Shown here: piece after piece, positions 1 through 5,846 of the stretch
How the letters are laid out: each line of letters starts with the position of its first letter
Position numbering within the stretch: the first letter of the stretch is position 1
Origin: Thermoplasmata archaeon
GTDB lineage: Archaea > Thermoplasmatota > Thermoplasmata > UBA10834
Direction of reading: 5' to 3'
DNA length: 9,723 bases
NCBI GenBank assembly: GCA_025457845.1
Contig: JALOTO010000060.1
Location: forward strand, 1-9,723
Notes under the pieces: generated by a model
The model's input: the letters and a program-made list of their open reading frames with translations, nothing else
Told to the model about the DNA's origin: nothing
Databases searched by the model: none
Made by a program: the position numbers and the translations under genes

Positions 1-254
1 TTGGCCTTGACCTCCTCGTGGACGAAGAGCCCCACGAGGTCCCCGGCGTCCGTGTTCACCTCGACCCCGACGATGACATCCAGGTCCTTCCAGTCGTTGG
101 CCTTCTTGGTCTCCAACCCTCCCTTGACGGTGTCGTGGTCGGTGATCGCTATGCCCGCGAGGCCGAGCCTGTGCGCCTGTCTGAGGATCTCCTTCGGCGG
201 CGTCATGCAGTCGATGGAGTGCTTCGAATGGATGTGGAGGTCGTAGGCCTTCAT
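1..254 (-). CDS. PHP-domain metal-dependent phosphoesterase, N-terminal part (cut by window edge)
   Basis: This gene starts at an ATG at 254 and runs off the left edge; 84 codons are visible. The translation opens MKAYDLHIHSKHS, a classic PHP motif I (Asp5, His7, His9), followed by TDHD at residues 38-41 (motif II) and GVEVNT with Glu65 (motif III). These residues bind the metal cluster in PHP-family phosphoesterases, which hydrolyse phosphoester bonds in nucleotides, sugar phosphates or polynucleotides; the substrate cannot be told from this fragment. An AGGAGG Shine-Dalgarno at 265-270 lies 10 nt before the ATG and supports the start. The gene is divergent from the GT4 gene, with a 90 bp gap holding a palindrome. 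Stand-alone archaeal PHP proteins are usually about 200-280 aa, so most of the protein is probably outside the window. The family call is firm; the role is unknown, and a link to glycan synthesis is not shown. Confidence 0.9.
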   Translation of the reverse strand, partial: MKAYDLHIHSKHSIDCMTPPKEILRQAHRLGLAGIAITDHDTVKGGLETKKANDWKDLDVIVGVEVNTDAGDLVGLFVHEEVKA

Positions 255-264
255 CGTGTTACGG

Positions 265-270
265 CCTCCT
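265..270 (-). promoter_or_regulatory. Shine-Dalgarno site of the PHP gene
   Basis: The minus strand reads AGGAGG here, 10 nt before the ATG at 254. It fixes the PHP start codon and contrasts with the GT4 gene on the other side of the gap, which has no such site. Confidence 0.65.
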
Positions 271-311
271 GATGTGCCACCGTCGGCATGAATCATTGGG
301 TCGAGGAAGCA

Positions 312-329
312 TAGGATTAGATAATCCTA
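312..329. promoter_or_regulatory. Perfect 8-bp inverted repeat over the probable GT4 promoter
   Basis: The sequence is TAGGATTA-GA-TAATCCTA, two perfect 8-bp arms with a 2-bp spacer. It is an AT-rich island in a GC-rich setting, in the 90 bp gap between the divergent PHP and GT4 genes. Its centre is about 24 nt before the GT4 ATG at 345, the spacing expected between an archaeal TATA box and the start of a leaderless mRNA. No Shine-Dalgarno precedes that ATG. It could be the core promoter itself, an operator for a dimeric regulator overlapping the promoter, or both. Function is inferred; the symmetry is seen directly. Confidence 0.6.
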
Positions 330-344
330 GGGCGTTCGAAGCGG

Positions 345-1346
345 ATGGATATGGCCCGCAGGACCCGTGTGCTTCTGATTAGGCCGACGGAGTCGCCGTT
401 CATGCAGCTGGACGAGGAGCTCCTCAGGAGGCACCACGACGTCCGCACCCTCGACATGCACCGGGTGGGCAGGCCGTTCTACACCCTGAGGTTCCTCGCG
501 CGCTTGAAGCTCGGACTCCTGTGGGCCGACGCATGCGTCACATGGTTCGCGGACAAGCCCGCTTACGCCGCTTCGAGGGTGGCCCGCTTCTTCCGCACGC
601 CCACTGTCGTCATAGTCGGGGGTTACGAGGTCGCGAAGGAGCCGGAGATCGGCTACGGTGGGCTCCTGAACCCCAAGGAGGCGAGGACCGTCAGGAAGGC
701 CATCGAGGGCTCGGACCTCGTCCTGGCCGTGTCGGAGTTCACCAAGGTCGAGATCGAGAAGAACCTCGGGTTCAAGGCCGCCCGGGTTCTACACAATTGC
801 GTGAGGGACGGCCTCGGAGACCCTTCCGTACCCAAGGAGCCCATCGTGCTCATGGTCGCGAACGCACTCGCCAAGACCAGGAAGCTGAAGGGGCTCGACT
901 GCTTCGCGAAGGCCTCGTCGCTCGTGCCCGAGGCGAGGTTCGTCCTCGTCGGGAGGACGGACGAGGCGACCGCGGGAGAGCTGAAGGCTCTCGGGCCGAG
1001 GCTCGAGGTCGTCGGCGAGCTGCCTTACGACGAGATGGTCTCGTGGATGCGGCGCGCGAAGGTCTGCTGCCAACTCTCCTACAGGGAGTCGTTCGGGGTC
1101 GCGGTCCTCGAGGCCATGGCCTGCGGCTGTGTCCCCGTCGTCACGCGCGCGGGCGCGCTTCCGGAAGTGGTCGGGGAAGCAGGCCAGTCCGTGGACTACG
1201 ACGATGTGGAGGGGACCGTCAAGGCCATCAGATCCTCCCTCAAGGCGGATGGGAAGGCCGCTACTGAGCGATCGAGGATGTTCTCGGCCGAGAGGCGCGA
1301 GAAGGGGCTCGTGGATGCGATAGAGGCCGTTCTGCGCGAGAAGTGA
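345..1346 (+). CDS. GT4-family (GT-B fold) glycosyltransferase
   Basis: A 333 aa protein, a normal to slightly short length for a GT4 enzyme. The C-terminal Rossmann half carries the family signature: a motif at residues 228-247 beginning ESFGVAVLEAMACG, with Glu228 and Glu236 in the E-x7-E arrangement that binds the nucleotide-sugar donor, followed by PVV and GALPEVVG. The acceptor half (about 1-150) begins RVLLIRPTESPF. No signal peptide or membrane helix is seen, so it should act in the cytoplasm or on the inner membrane face, moving a sugar from a nucleotide donor to a growing glycan. Donor and acceptor cannot be read from the sequence. A second in-frame ATG two codons downstream (351) is an alternative start; neither has a Shine-Dalgarno, and the palindrome at 312-329 is placed as a leaderless promoter. 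The gene converges on the minus-strand 2-epimerase with only 9 nt between stops. Confidence 0.9.
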   Translation: MDMARRTRVLLIRPTESPFMQLDEELLRRHHDVRTLDMHRVGRPFYTLRFLARLKLGLLWADACVTWFADKPAYAASRVARFFRTPTVVIVGGYEVAKEPEIGYGGLLNPKEARTVRKAIEGSDLVLAVSEFTKVEIEKNLGFKAARVLHNCVRDGLGDPSVPKEPIVLMVANALAKTRKLKGLDCFAKASSLVPEARFVLVGRTDEATAGELKALGPRLEVVGELPYDEMVSWMRRAKVCCQLSYRESFGVAVLEAMACGCVPVVTRAGALPEVVGEAGQSVDYDDVEGTVKAIRSSLKADGKAATERSRMFSAERREKGLVDAIEAVLREK

Positions 1347-1355
1347 TGTCCGAGG

Positions 1356-2450
1356 TCACGGCAGCTGCTTCTTCACCTCGGCCGCGATCCTAGACGCCGC
1401 CTTGCCGCCGCCGTAGAACTTGAACGGGTCGACCTTCTTAGGAGTCCTGCTCAGGAACGTCTTGAGACCCGCCTTCACCCTGACCCTGTTGTCCAGGCCA
1501 GCAAGTATGTTCCAGCCGGTATCGACCGTCTCGATCCACTCCGTCACGGTCCTGAGGGTGACCGCGGGCGTGCCGAGTATGAACGCCTCCTTGTGCAGGC
1601 CGCCGCTATCCGTCATGACCACGGCCGCGTCGCGCGCGAGGCGCAGGCTCGCGAGGTAGCTTGCCGGCCCGATGAGATGTATGCCCGCGGCCTCGGAGAG
1701 CGCGGCGAAGGTCCCCTGCTCCTCCAGTCGCCTGCGCGTGTGCGGGTGAAGGGGGAAGACGACCTCTACCCCGTGCTCGTCCGGGACGGAGGAGACGATC
1801 TCGACGACCTCCCGCAGGCTGTCCGGATCGTCCACGTTCTCGGCCCTGTGGACCGTCACATAGACATACCCTTTCTTCGTCACATCTGCGGGAAGCTCCG
1901 TTCGGTCTATCCTGGAACGCAACATGACGATATTGTCGGCCATGACGTCCCCCGGACGGTGCACGGCCTTCCTCGGGATGCCCTCGTCTAGGAGGTTCCT
2001 CTCCCCCGCCTTCGTCGGCGCGAAGAGGAGCTGCGACATGTGGTCGAGCATGACCCTGTTGATCTCCTCGGGCATGAACTGCAGCCTGCTCCTCAGCCCG
2101 GCCTCGACGTGGGCGACGGGGATTCCCATCTTCACGCCCGCGAGCCCGCCCGCGAGCGCGCTGTTCGTGTCGCCGGGGACCATGACCATCTCCGCCCCCT
2201 TCAGCGCCGCCTCGAGCCCTATGAGCATGTTCCCCGTCATGTGCGCGTGAGAGCCGCTGCCCACACCGAGGTGCGCCTCCGGCTTGGGCAACCCGAGCTC
2301 CTCGAAGAAGACCCTGTCCATGTCGAAGTCGTAGTGCTGGCCGGTGTGGACGATGCCGTAGTCGATCTTCGCTCTGTCGAACGCCTTTACCAACGATGCG
2401 AGCTTGATGACCTGCGGCCTGGTCCCCACGACGATCCTGACCGAGCTCAC
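1356..2450 (-). CDS. UDP-GlcNAc 2-epimerase family enzyme, TEWIET subtype
   Basis: A 364 aa protein of the non-hydrolysing UDP-GlcNAc 2-epimerase family (usual length about 360-380), which inverts C2 of UDP-N-acetyl hexosamines. Landmarks: GTRPQVIK (Lys16), PGDTNSALAGG (Asp94), HVEAGLRS (Glu116), MPEEINR (Glu128/129), VHRAEN (His201) and MTDSGG (Asp281, Ser282), matching the catalytic and UDP-binding positions of E. coli WecB. Near residue 303 it has TEWIETVDTGWN instead of the TERPEAV of classical WecB, a mark of a different subgroup, possibly acting on UDP-2,3-diacetamido sugars or other substrates. The GTG start at 2450 is chosen because its GTGA overlaps the upstream epimerase stop by 4 nt, as in translational coupling, and because VSSVRIVVGTRP matches the usual N-terminus. 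A longer in-frame start at 2471 would add seven unconserved residues. The family is firm; the exact substrate is not. Confidence 0.9.
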   Translation of the reverse strand: MSSVRIVVGTRPQVIKLASLVKAFDRAKIDYGIVHTGQHYDFDMDRVFFEELGLPKPEAHLGVGSGSHAHMTGNMLIGLEAALKGAEMVMVPGDTNSALAGGLAGVKMGIPVAHVEAGLRSRLQFMPEEINRVMLDHMSQLLFAPTKAGERNLLDEGIPRKAVHRPGDVMADNIVMLRSRIDRTELPADVTKKGYVYVTVHRAENVDDPDSLREVVEIVSSVPDEHGVEVVFPLHPHTRRRLEEQGTFAALSEAAGIHLIGPASYLASLRLARDAAVVMTDSGGLHKEAFILGTPAVTLRTVTEWIETVDTGWNILAGLDNRVRVKAGLKTFLSRTPKKVDPFKFYGGGKAASRIAAEVKKQLP

Positions 2451-3421
2451 TGCCGCACCACCGGCGTCCACGTCAGCTCCGGCCTCATGTTCTCCTTGAC
2501 CGCGATCCGCGCAGCCTCCCTGATGGCCTCCTCGCTCGTGCGCTCCGCCTTCCAGCCGAGCTTCGCCATCTTCTTCGTGGAGAGCAGGAACCTTGGCACA
2601 TCACCCTTCCATCCGCTCTCGCCGCCGGTGTAGTGGACCTTCACATTCTTGAGCCTGGTCTCCTCCACCAGCACCTCGACTATGCGCTTGACCGTGATCT
2701 GGTCCTCGGCCCCGAGGTTGAAGTAGTTCAGCCTGTCCTTGGCGTTCTTGAAGCCGTAGACCATGGCGTCCACGCACTCGTCCACCATGAGGTACGATTT
2801 CCTCTGCTTCCCGTCGCCCAGGACCTCGAGGTTCCTCGGGTCCTTGTTCAGCTTGTGGACCAGGTCGTACAGGATGCCGTGGGTGGACCTATGCCCTATG
2901 ACGTTCGCGAAGCGGTATATCCAGCACTTCATTCCGTATAGCTCCGAGTATGCGGATATGAGCCCCTCGCACGCGAGCTTGCTGGCGCCGTACAGTGAGA
3001 TGGGCAGCAGCGGGCCGTAGTCTTCGGGCGTCGGTATGACCTTGGCCCTGCCGTAGACCGTGGAGGTCGAGGAGAAGACGAAGCTCCTGATGTCGCTCCT
3101 GCGGGCGCACTCGAGCACATTGTATGTGGCGACCGTGTTCTGTTCCAGATCCACCATGGTGGACTGGGTGCCGAGCCTTATGTCGGGGTTGGCCGCGATG
3201 TGCCAGACGGAGTCGTGCCCCTTCATCGTCTTGAGCAGGGTCTCGACGTCCAACAGGTCGGCCCTGACGAACCTGAAGTCCTTCTTGCCGACGTGGTGCT
3301 GGAGGAACTCCTCCCTGCCGGTGCTCAGGTTGTCGTAGACCGTGACCCTGTTCCTCGGGGCGAGCCTGTCGACGACCCAGCTGCCTATGAATCCGGCCCC
3401 TCCGGTGACGAAGTAGTCCAT
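2447..3421 (-). CDS. NAD-dependent epimerase/dehydratase (GalE-like extended SDR)
   Basis: A 324 aa extended short-chain dehydrogenase/reductase, the usual size for GalE-like sugar-nucleotide enzymes. The N-terminal Rossmann motif TGGAGFIGS has glycines 7, 10 and 13, followed by YDNLSTG, with Asp30 at the NAD ribose position. HIAANPD (from His74), SSTSTVYG (117-124) and SLYGASK, with catalytic Tyr144 and Lys148, complete the active site. The family changes a nucleotide-activated hexose by transient C4 oxidation, giving 4-epimers or, in relatives, 4,6-dehydrated or decarboxylated sugars. The lack of a membrane segment means cytosolic action. It overlaps the following 2-epimerase by 4 nt, so the two are co-translated and may act in one sugar-nucleotide pathway. 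A TATA-like TTTTATT at 3472-3478 suggests it may also have its own promoter, apart from the regulator pair upstream. UDP-glucose or UDP-GlcNAc 4-epimerase are the likeliest activities; which is not decided. Confidence 0.9.
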   Translation of the reverse strand: MDYFVTGGAGFIGSWVVDRLAPRNRVTVYDNLSTGREEFLQHHVGKKDFRFVRADLLDVETLLKTMKGHDSVWHIAANPDIRLGTQSTMVDLEQNTVATYNVLECARRSDIRSFVFSSTSTVYGRAKVIPTPEDYGPLLPISLYGASKLACEGLISAYSELYGMKCWIYRFANVIGHRSTHGILYDLVHKLNKDPRNLEVLGDGKQRKSYLMVDECVDAMVYGFKNAKDRLNYFNLGAEDQITVKRIVEVLVEETRLKNVKVHYTGGESGWKGDVPRFLLSTKKMAKLGWKAERTSEEAIREAARIAVKENMRPELTWTPVVRQ

Positions 3422-3453
3422 ATCCAGTCAATCCTCGCCCTTGCTTCCCGTCT

Positions 3454-3467
3454 CCCCATTGGTGGGG
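3454..3467. repeat. Short hairpin upstream of the SDR epimerase
   Basis: CCCCA-TTGG-TGGGG forms a 5-bp stem with a 4-nt loop. It lies between the TATA-like element (3472-3478) and the ATG at 3421, around the predicted transcription start. It could be a small operator or an mRNA-leader hairpin. A stem this short can arise by chance in GC-rich DNA. Confidence 0.3.
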
Positions 3468-3470
3468 GCG

Positions 3471-3480
3471 GAATAAAATG
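3471..3480 (-). promoter_or_regulatory. TATA-like element for the SDR epimerase, or terminator of the STAS-like gene
   Basis: The minus strand reads CATTTTATTC in the 94 bp gap after the STAS-like gene. It is about 50 nt before the ATG at 3421, giving a predicted start near 3448 and a leader of about 26 nt. The same T-rich stretch could instead help end transcription of the regulator pair. The rest of the gap holds only the short hairpin at 3454-3467. Confidence 0.4.
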
Positions 3481-3515
3481 CTTGCTCACGGCCTGGGTGT
3501 CGCTGGTCTCCTTGA

Positions 3516-3827
3516 TCACAGGACTTTGACCTTGAGTCTCTCGATGTCCACGACTTGGTCCTTCTTCTTCGGGTTCGCGACCGCCATCAGCAGCTGGTGG
3601 ACCGAAATCGGCATGTTCGTCTCGCGGACCGTTTTCGACGACAGGTGCTTGAGCTTGTCGTACTCATCAGCGAACGACCTTGTGCATGATCTGATACCGC
3701 TGAAATCGACCTCGACGGTGTCGCTGGCAGTCGACTCTACGGCCTTGAAGAGATCCGCAGCGGATGTCCTCATGGCCAGGTCTTCGGAGAGCAGTTCTTT
3801 GACGACTATCCTTTCATGCGAACTCAT
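3516..3827 (-). CDS. Small STAS-like protein (DUF4325-type)
   Basis: A 103 aa cytosolic protein. Residues 38-59 contain VEVDFSGIRSCTRSFADE, closely matching the DUF4325 consensus (a hydrophobic strand, then DFSGI, then a serine/phenylalanine turn and ADE). This family is described as STAS-like and often sits next to a GHKL ATPase, as here. STAS domains in bacterial partner-switching systems act as anti-sigma-factor antagonists that are phosphorylated on Ser/Thr by a GHKL kinase; whether that holds for this family is unproven. Ser44, Ser47, Thr49 and Ser51 are candidate modification sites. The start at 3827 is set by a strong GGAGGTG Shine-Dalgarno 7 nt upstream (3835-3841), inside the end of the ATPase gene; the two genes overlap by 14 nt and should be coupled. 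The frame stays open to 3896, but the extra residues are coding sequence of the ATPase in another frame. Confidence 0.75.
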   Translation of the reverse strand: MSSHERIVVKELLSEDLAMRTSAADLFKAVESTASDTVEVDFSGIRSCTRSFADEYDKLKHLSSKTVRETNMPISVHQLLMAVANPKKKDQVVDIERLKVKVL

Positions 3828-4623
3828 AGAGGTCCACCTCCTCATCCTGGAGGGGTATCCGCACTGACACAAGGGTCCCATCCATATGATAAACATTGTC
3901 CTCGAATCTATAGGCCTCTTGACATGATTCCGACTGGTCTCCCAGCCTTCGCAGCTCGACCGCCCCCTTTCCGCTCACCATCAGGACGTCGCCCCCGAGC
4001 CCCTCGATGCACATCCTGACGTTGGACCTGAGACCATATCCTCTGCGTCCCTCTCGTTTCGACGACAGACCGTTCATCGCCATCGCTATCGCCAAGACGT
4101 CATCGTCGAGGACCACTCCTGACCTTTCCAGGCTTCCCGCCACGGTGATGCCGTCGTCGAAGACGGCAATCTCCAAGCAGCCGGTGCATCGTCGTTCCTG
4201 CCCCATGACGTATGCATGTCTCGAGCATGAGTGGTCGTAGACGTTGTGGGCGAGTTCCCCGACGAGGTACATGAGGATGTTCCGGCCTCCGAAACGCCTT
4301 CCGTCTCCGTGCCTGTCAACCAGGCGAGCGAGGACTGGACCTACATCCCTCTGATTGGGTGGGAGGACGAGGGCGGGACAGGACATGGCGCCGCGAGGCG
4401 AGCTCGGTGATTGTCTGGCCGTTAGCTGAAAGCAGTCTGCCAGATACGCGTCCGATGGCGGGGCCAGGTCAACCTTCGCGTTGCGTAGGAAATCGATCAG
4501 AGGCAGAAGCGTGGCGGGACTCGGGTCATCGAGATCCGTCAGGTCGCACTCGCCGGTGGTCGACGCGTCTTCCCGGATCTCGCAGAATTTCAGATACTCC
4601 TCCCATAGCCTTTCGCCCGTCAT
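3814..4623 (-). CDS. GHKL (HATPase_c) ATPase/kinase-like regulator
   Basis: A 269 aa soluble protein with a C-terminal GHKL ATP-binding domain (about residues 90-258). The N-box is ELAHNVYDH (Glu123, Asn127), the G1 box is FDDGI (Asp156, Asp157, Gly158), the G2 box is GRRGYGL (Gly192-Leu198) and Thr250 sits in the final strand (DGTLVSVRIP). There is no HisKA phospho-acceptor helix and no membrane segment, so it is not an ordinary sensor histidine kinase and is nearer in layout to SpoIIAB/RsbW-type ATPases. Residues 1-85 have no recognised fold and may sense a signal or bind a partner. Between N-box and G1 lies Cys133-x2-His136 ... Cys146-x2-Cys149, a possible metal or redox site. It overlaps the STAS-like gene by 14 nt, suggesting a partner-switching pair. 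The ATG at 4623 has no clear Shine-Dalgarno. The fold is confident; the output and target are unknown. Confidence 0.8.
   Translation of the reverse strand: MTGERLWEEYLKFCEIREDASTTGECDLTDLDDPSPATLLPLIDFLRNAKVDLAPPSDAYLADCFQLTARQSPSSPRGAMSCPALVLPPNQRDVGPVLARLVDRHGDGRRFGGRNILMYLVGELAHNVYDHSCSRHAYVMGQERRCTGCLEIAVFDDGITVAGSLERSGVVLDDDVLAIAMAMNGLSSKREGRRGYGLRSNVRMCIEGLGGDVLMVSGKGAVELRRLGDQSESCQEAYRFEDNVYHMDGTLVSVRIPLQDEEVDLYEFA
3835..3841 (-). promoter_or_regulatory. Strong Shine-Dalgarno for the STAS-like gene
   Basis: The minus strand reads GGAGGTG, a near-full match to archaeal anti-Shine-Dalgarno sequence, 7 nt before the ATG at 3827. It is embedded in the last codons of the GHKL ATPase gene and decides the internal start of the STAS-like protein, against the longer open frame to 3896. 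Confidence 0.75.
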
Positions 4624-4665
4624 GGTAGCAGTCGACGGGCTGGCGCCTGATGGCTCCTCTGGCTA

Positions 4666-4675
4666 CAATTATGCT
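4666..4675 (-). promoter_or_regulatory. Candidate TATA element of the GHKL ATPase gene
   Basis: The minus strand reads GCATAATTGT around here, the most AT-rich spot in the 131 bp divergent gap (4624-4754). It is about 47 nt before the ATG at 4623, predicting a leader of about 20 nt. This is a weak match, named from position and base composition only. Confidence 0.3.
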
Positions 4676-4720
4676 AACCGTAGTCCACGTCACAGGACCA
4701 GTCGTTGGCGGAGCGCGCGA

Positions 4721-4730
4721 TACGGTTATC
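4721..4730 (+). promoter_or_regulatory. Candidate TATA element of the WecB-like gene
   Basis: TACGGTTATC lies about 27 nt before the ATG at 4755, the place for a TATA box of a leaderless transcript; no Shine-Dalgarno precedes that ATG. The rest of the divergent gap (4624-4754) shows no further gene or clear repeat. Confidence 0.35.
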
Positions 4731-4754
4731 ACCTGGGATTCGTATCCTCGTCGC

Positions 4755-5840
4755 ATGAAGGTGTCTGTGGTCGTGGGCACACGCCCCGAGATCATCAAGA
4801 TGGCGCCTCTGTACTTCGCGCTGAAGAAGGCGCGCATGGGGCCGAGGCTGGTGCACTCGGGGCAGCACTACGACTTCCAGATGTCCGAGGTGTTCTTCGA
4901 GGAACTGGGGCTTCCCAAGCCCGACGCGTTCCTGGGCATCGGGTCCGGCTCCCCCGTCAGGCAGACCGGGGACGCCATCATGAAGTTCGGGGACGAGTTC
5001 TCGTCTTCGAAGCCGGACTGCGTCCTGGTCGAGGGGGACACGAATACGGTCCTTGCCGGCGCGGTGGCGGCGACCAAGCTCGGGATCCCGATCGGGCATG
5101 TCGAGGCGGGCCTCAGGAGCTACGACCTCAGGATGCCGGAGGAGTACAACCGGCGGCTCACGGACCACATCTCCAACTACCTCTTCGCCCCCACGGCCGA
5201 GTCGGCCAGGATACTCAGGGACGAGCACGTCTGGGGGAAGGTGTTCAAGACCGGGAACACGGTCATCGACGCGACGGTCACGTACCTGCCGAAGGCCCTG
5301 AGGATGTCGAAGGTCCTGAAGGGCCTGCCCTGGGACCATTACGCTCTCGCGACCCTGCACAGGGCGGAGAACGTGGACGACAAGGCCACCCTTGCCGACA
5401 TGGTCAAGGTCCTCACCGACTGCCCTGTACCGGTAGTGCTCCCGCTCCACCCCAGGACCGACAAGATGCTGGTGAAGCACAAGATGAAGGACAAGGTGAA
5501 GGGCAACAAGAACATCCATCTCATCCCTCCGGCGAGCTATTTCGACATGCTCGTCCTGATGAAGAACGCCGAGTTCATCCTGACCGACTCCGGGGGCATC
5601 CAGGAGGAGGCATCGTCCCCTGTCATCAGGAAACGGGTCTTCGTGATGAGGAGGAGCACCGAGAGGCCGGAGGCCGTGAAGGCCGGGTACTGCAAGGTCG
5701 TCGGGACGGACGCGGCCACGGTACTGCGCGAAGTGAGATCGTACGTGAAGGACCCGAAGGTCCGGTTCGGCCCGTGCCCGTACGGGAAGGGCGACGCGGC
5801 GAAGAAGACCGTGGATGCGCTGAGGCGCGAGCTCGCCTAG
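4755..5840 (+). CDS. wecB: UDP-N-acetylglucosamine 2-epimerase (non-hydrolysing), WecB-like
   Basis: A 361 aa cytosolic enzyme expected to interconvert UDP-GlcNAc and UDP-ManNAc. The conserved positions are all present: GTRPEIIK (Lys15), EGDTNTVLAG (Asp95), HVEAGLRS (Glu117), MPEEYNR (Glu129/130), LHRAENV (His202), LTDSGGIQEEA (Asp278, Ser279, Glu284) and STERPEAVKAG (302-311). The last motif is the classical WecB form and separates it from the neighbouring paralogue. The ATG at 4755 is chosen because MKVSVVVGTRPEI is the usual family N-terminus; the frame is open to 4650 but the extra 35 residues resemble nothing in the family and lie over the divergent promoters. UDP-ManNAc normally goes on to UDP-ManNAcA through a dehydrogenase that is not in this window. 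The gene faces the GT2 gene with 6 nt between stops and is divergent from the regulator pair, which may control it. Confidence 0.92.
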   Translation: MKVSVVVGTRPEIIKMAPLYFALKKARMGPRLVHSGQHYDFQMSEVFFEELGLPKPDAFLGIGSGSPVRQTGDAIMKFGDEFSSSKPDCVLVEGDTNTVLAGAVAATKLGIPIGHVEAGLRSYDLRMPEEYNRRLTDHISNYLFAPTAESARILRDEHVWGKVFKTGNTVIDATVTYLPKALRMSKVLKGLPWDHYALATLHRAENVDDKATLADMVKVLTDCPVPVVLPLHPRTDKMLVKHKMKDKVKGNKNIHLIPPASYFDMLVLMKNAEFILTDSGGIQEEASSPVIRKRVFVMRRSTERPEAVKAGYCKVVGTDAATVLREVRSYVKDPKVRFGPCPYGKGDAAKKTVDALRRELA

Positions 5841-5846
5841 CGCGGG

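Noticed and set aside
1..272. Two overlapping plus-strand open frames at the left end
   Set aside because: The minus strand here encodes clear PHP motifs; the plus frames are its shadows.
2451..2471. Longer start (ATG/GTG at 2471) for the TEWIET 2-epimerase
   Set aside because: It adds seven residues not seen in the family; the GTG at 2450 gives the 4-nt stop-start overlap and the canonical N-terminus.
3828..3896. Extension of the STAS-like protein to an ATG at 3896
   Set aside because: The added residues are GHKL coding sequence in another frame, and the strong Shine-Dalgarno at 3835-3841 points to 3827.
3814..4623. Ordinary two-component sensor histidine kinase
   Set aside because: No HisKA helix with a phospho-acceptor histidine, no membrane segments, and no response regulator nearby.
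4650..4754. N-terminal extension of the WecB-like protein
   Set aside because: The frame is open, but the 35 extra residues are not family-like and cover the divergent promoter region; MKVSVVVGTRP at 4755 is the normal N-terminus.
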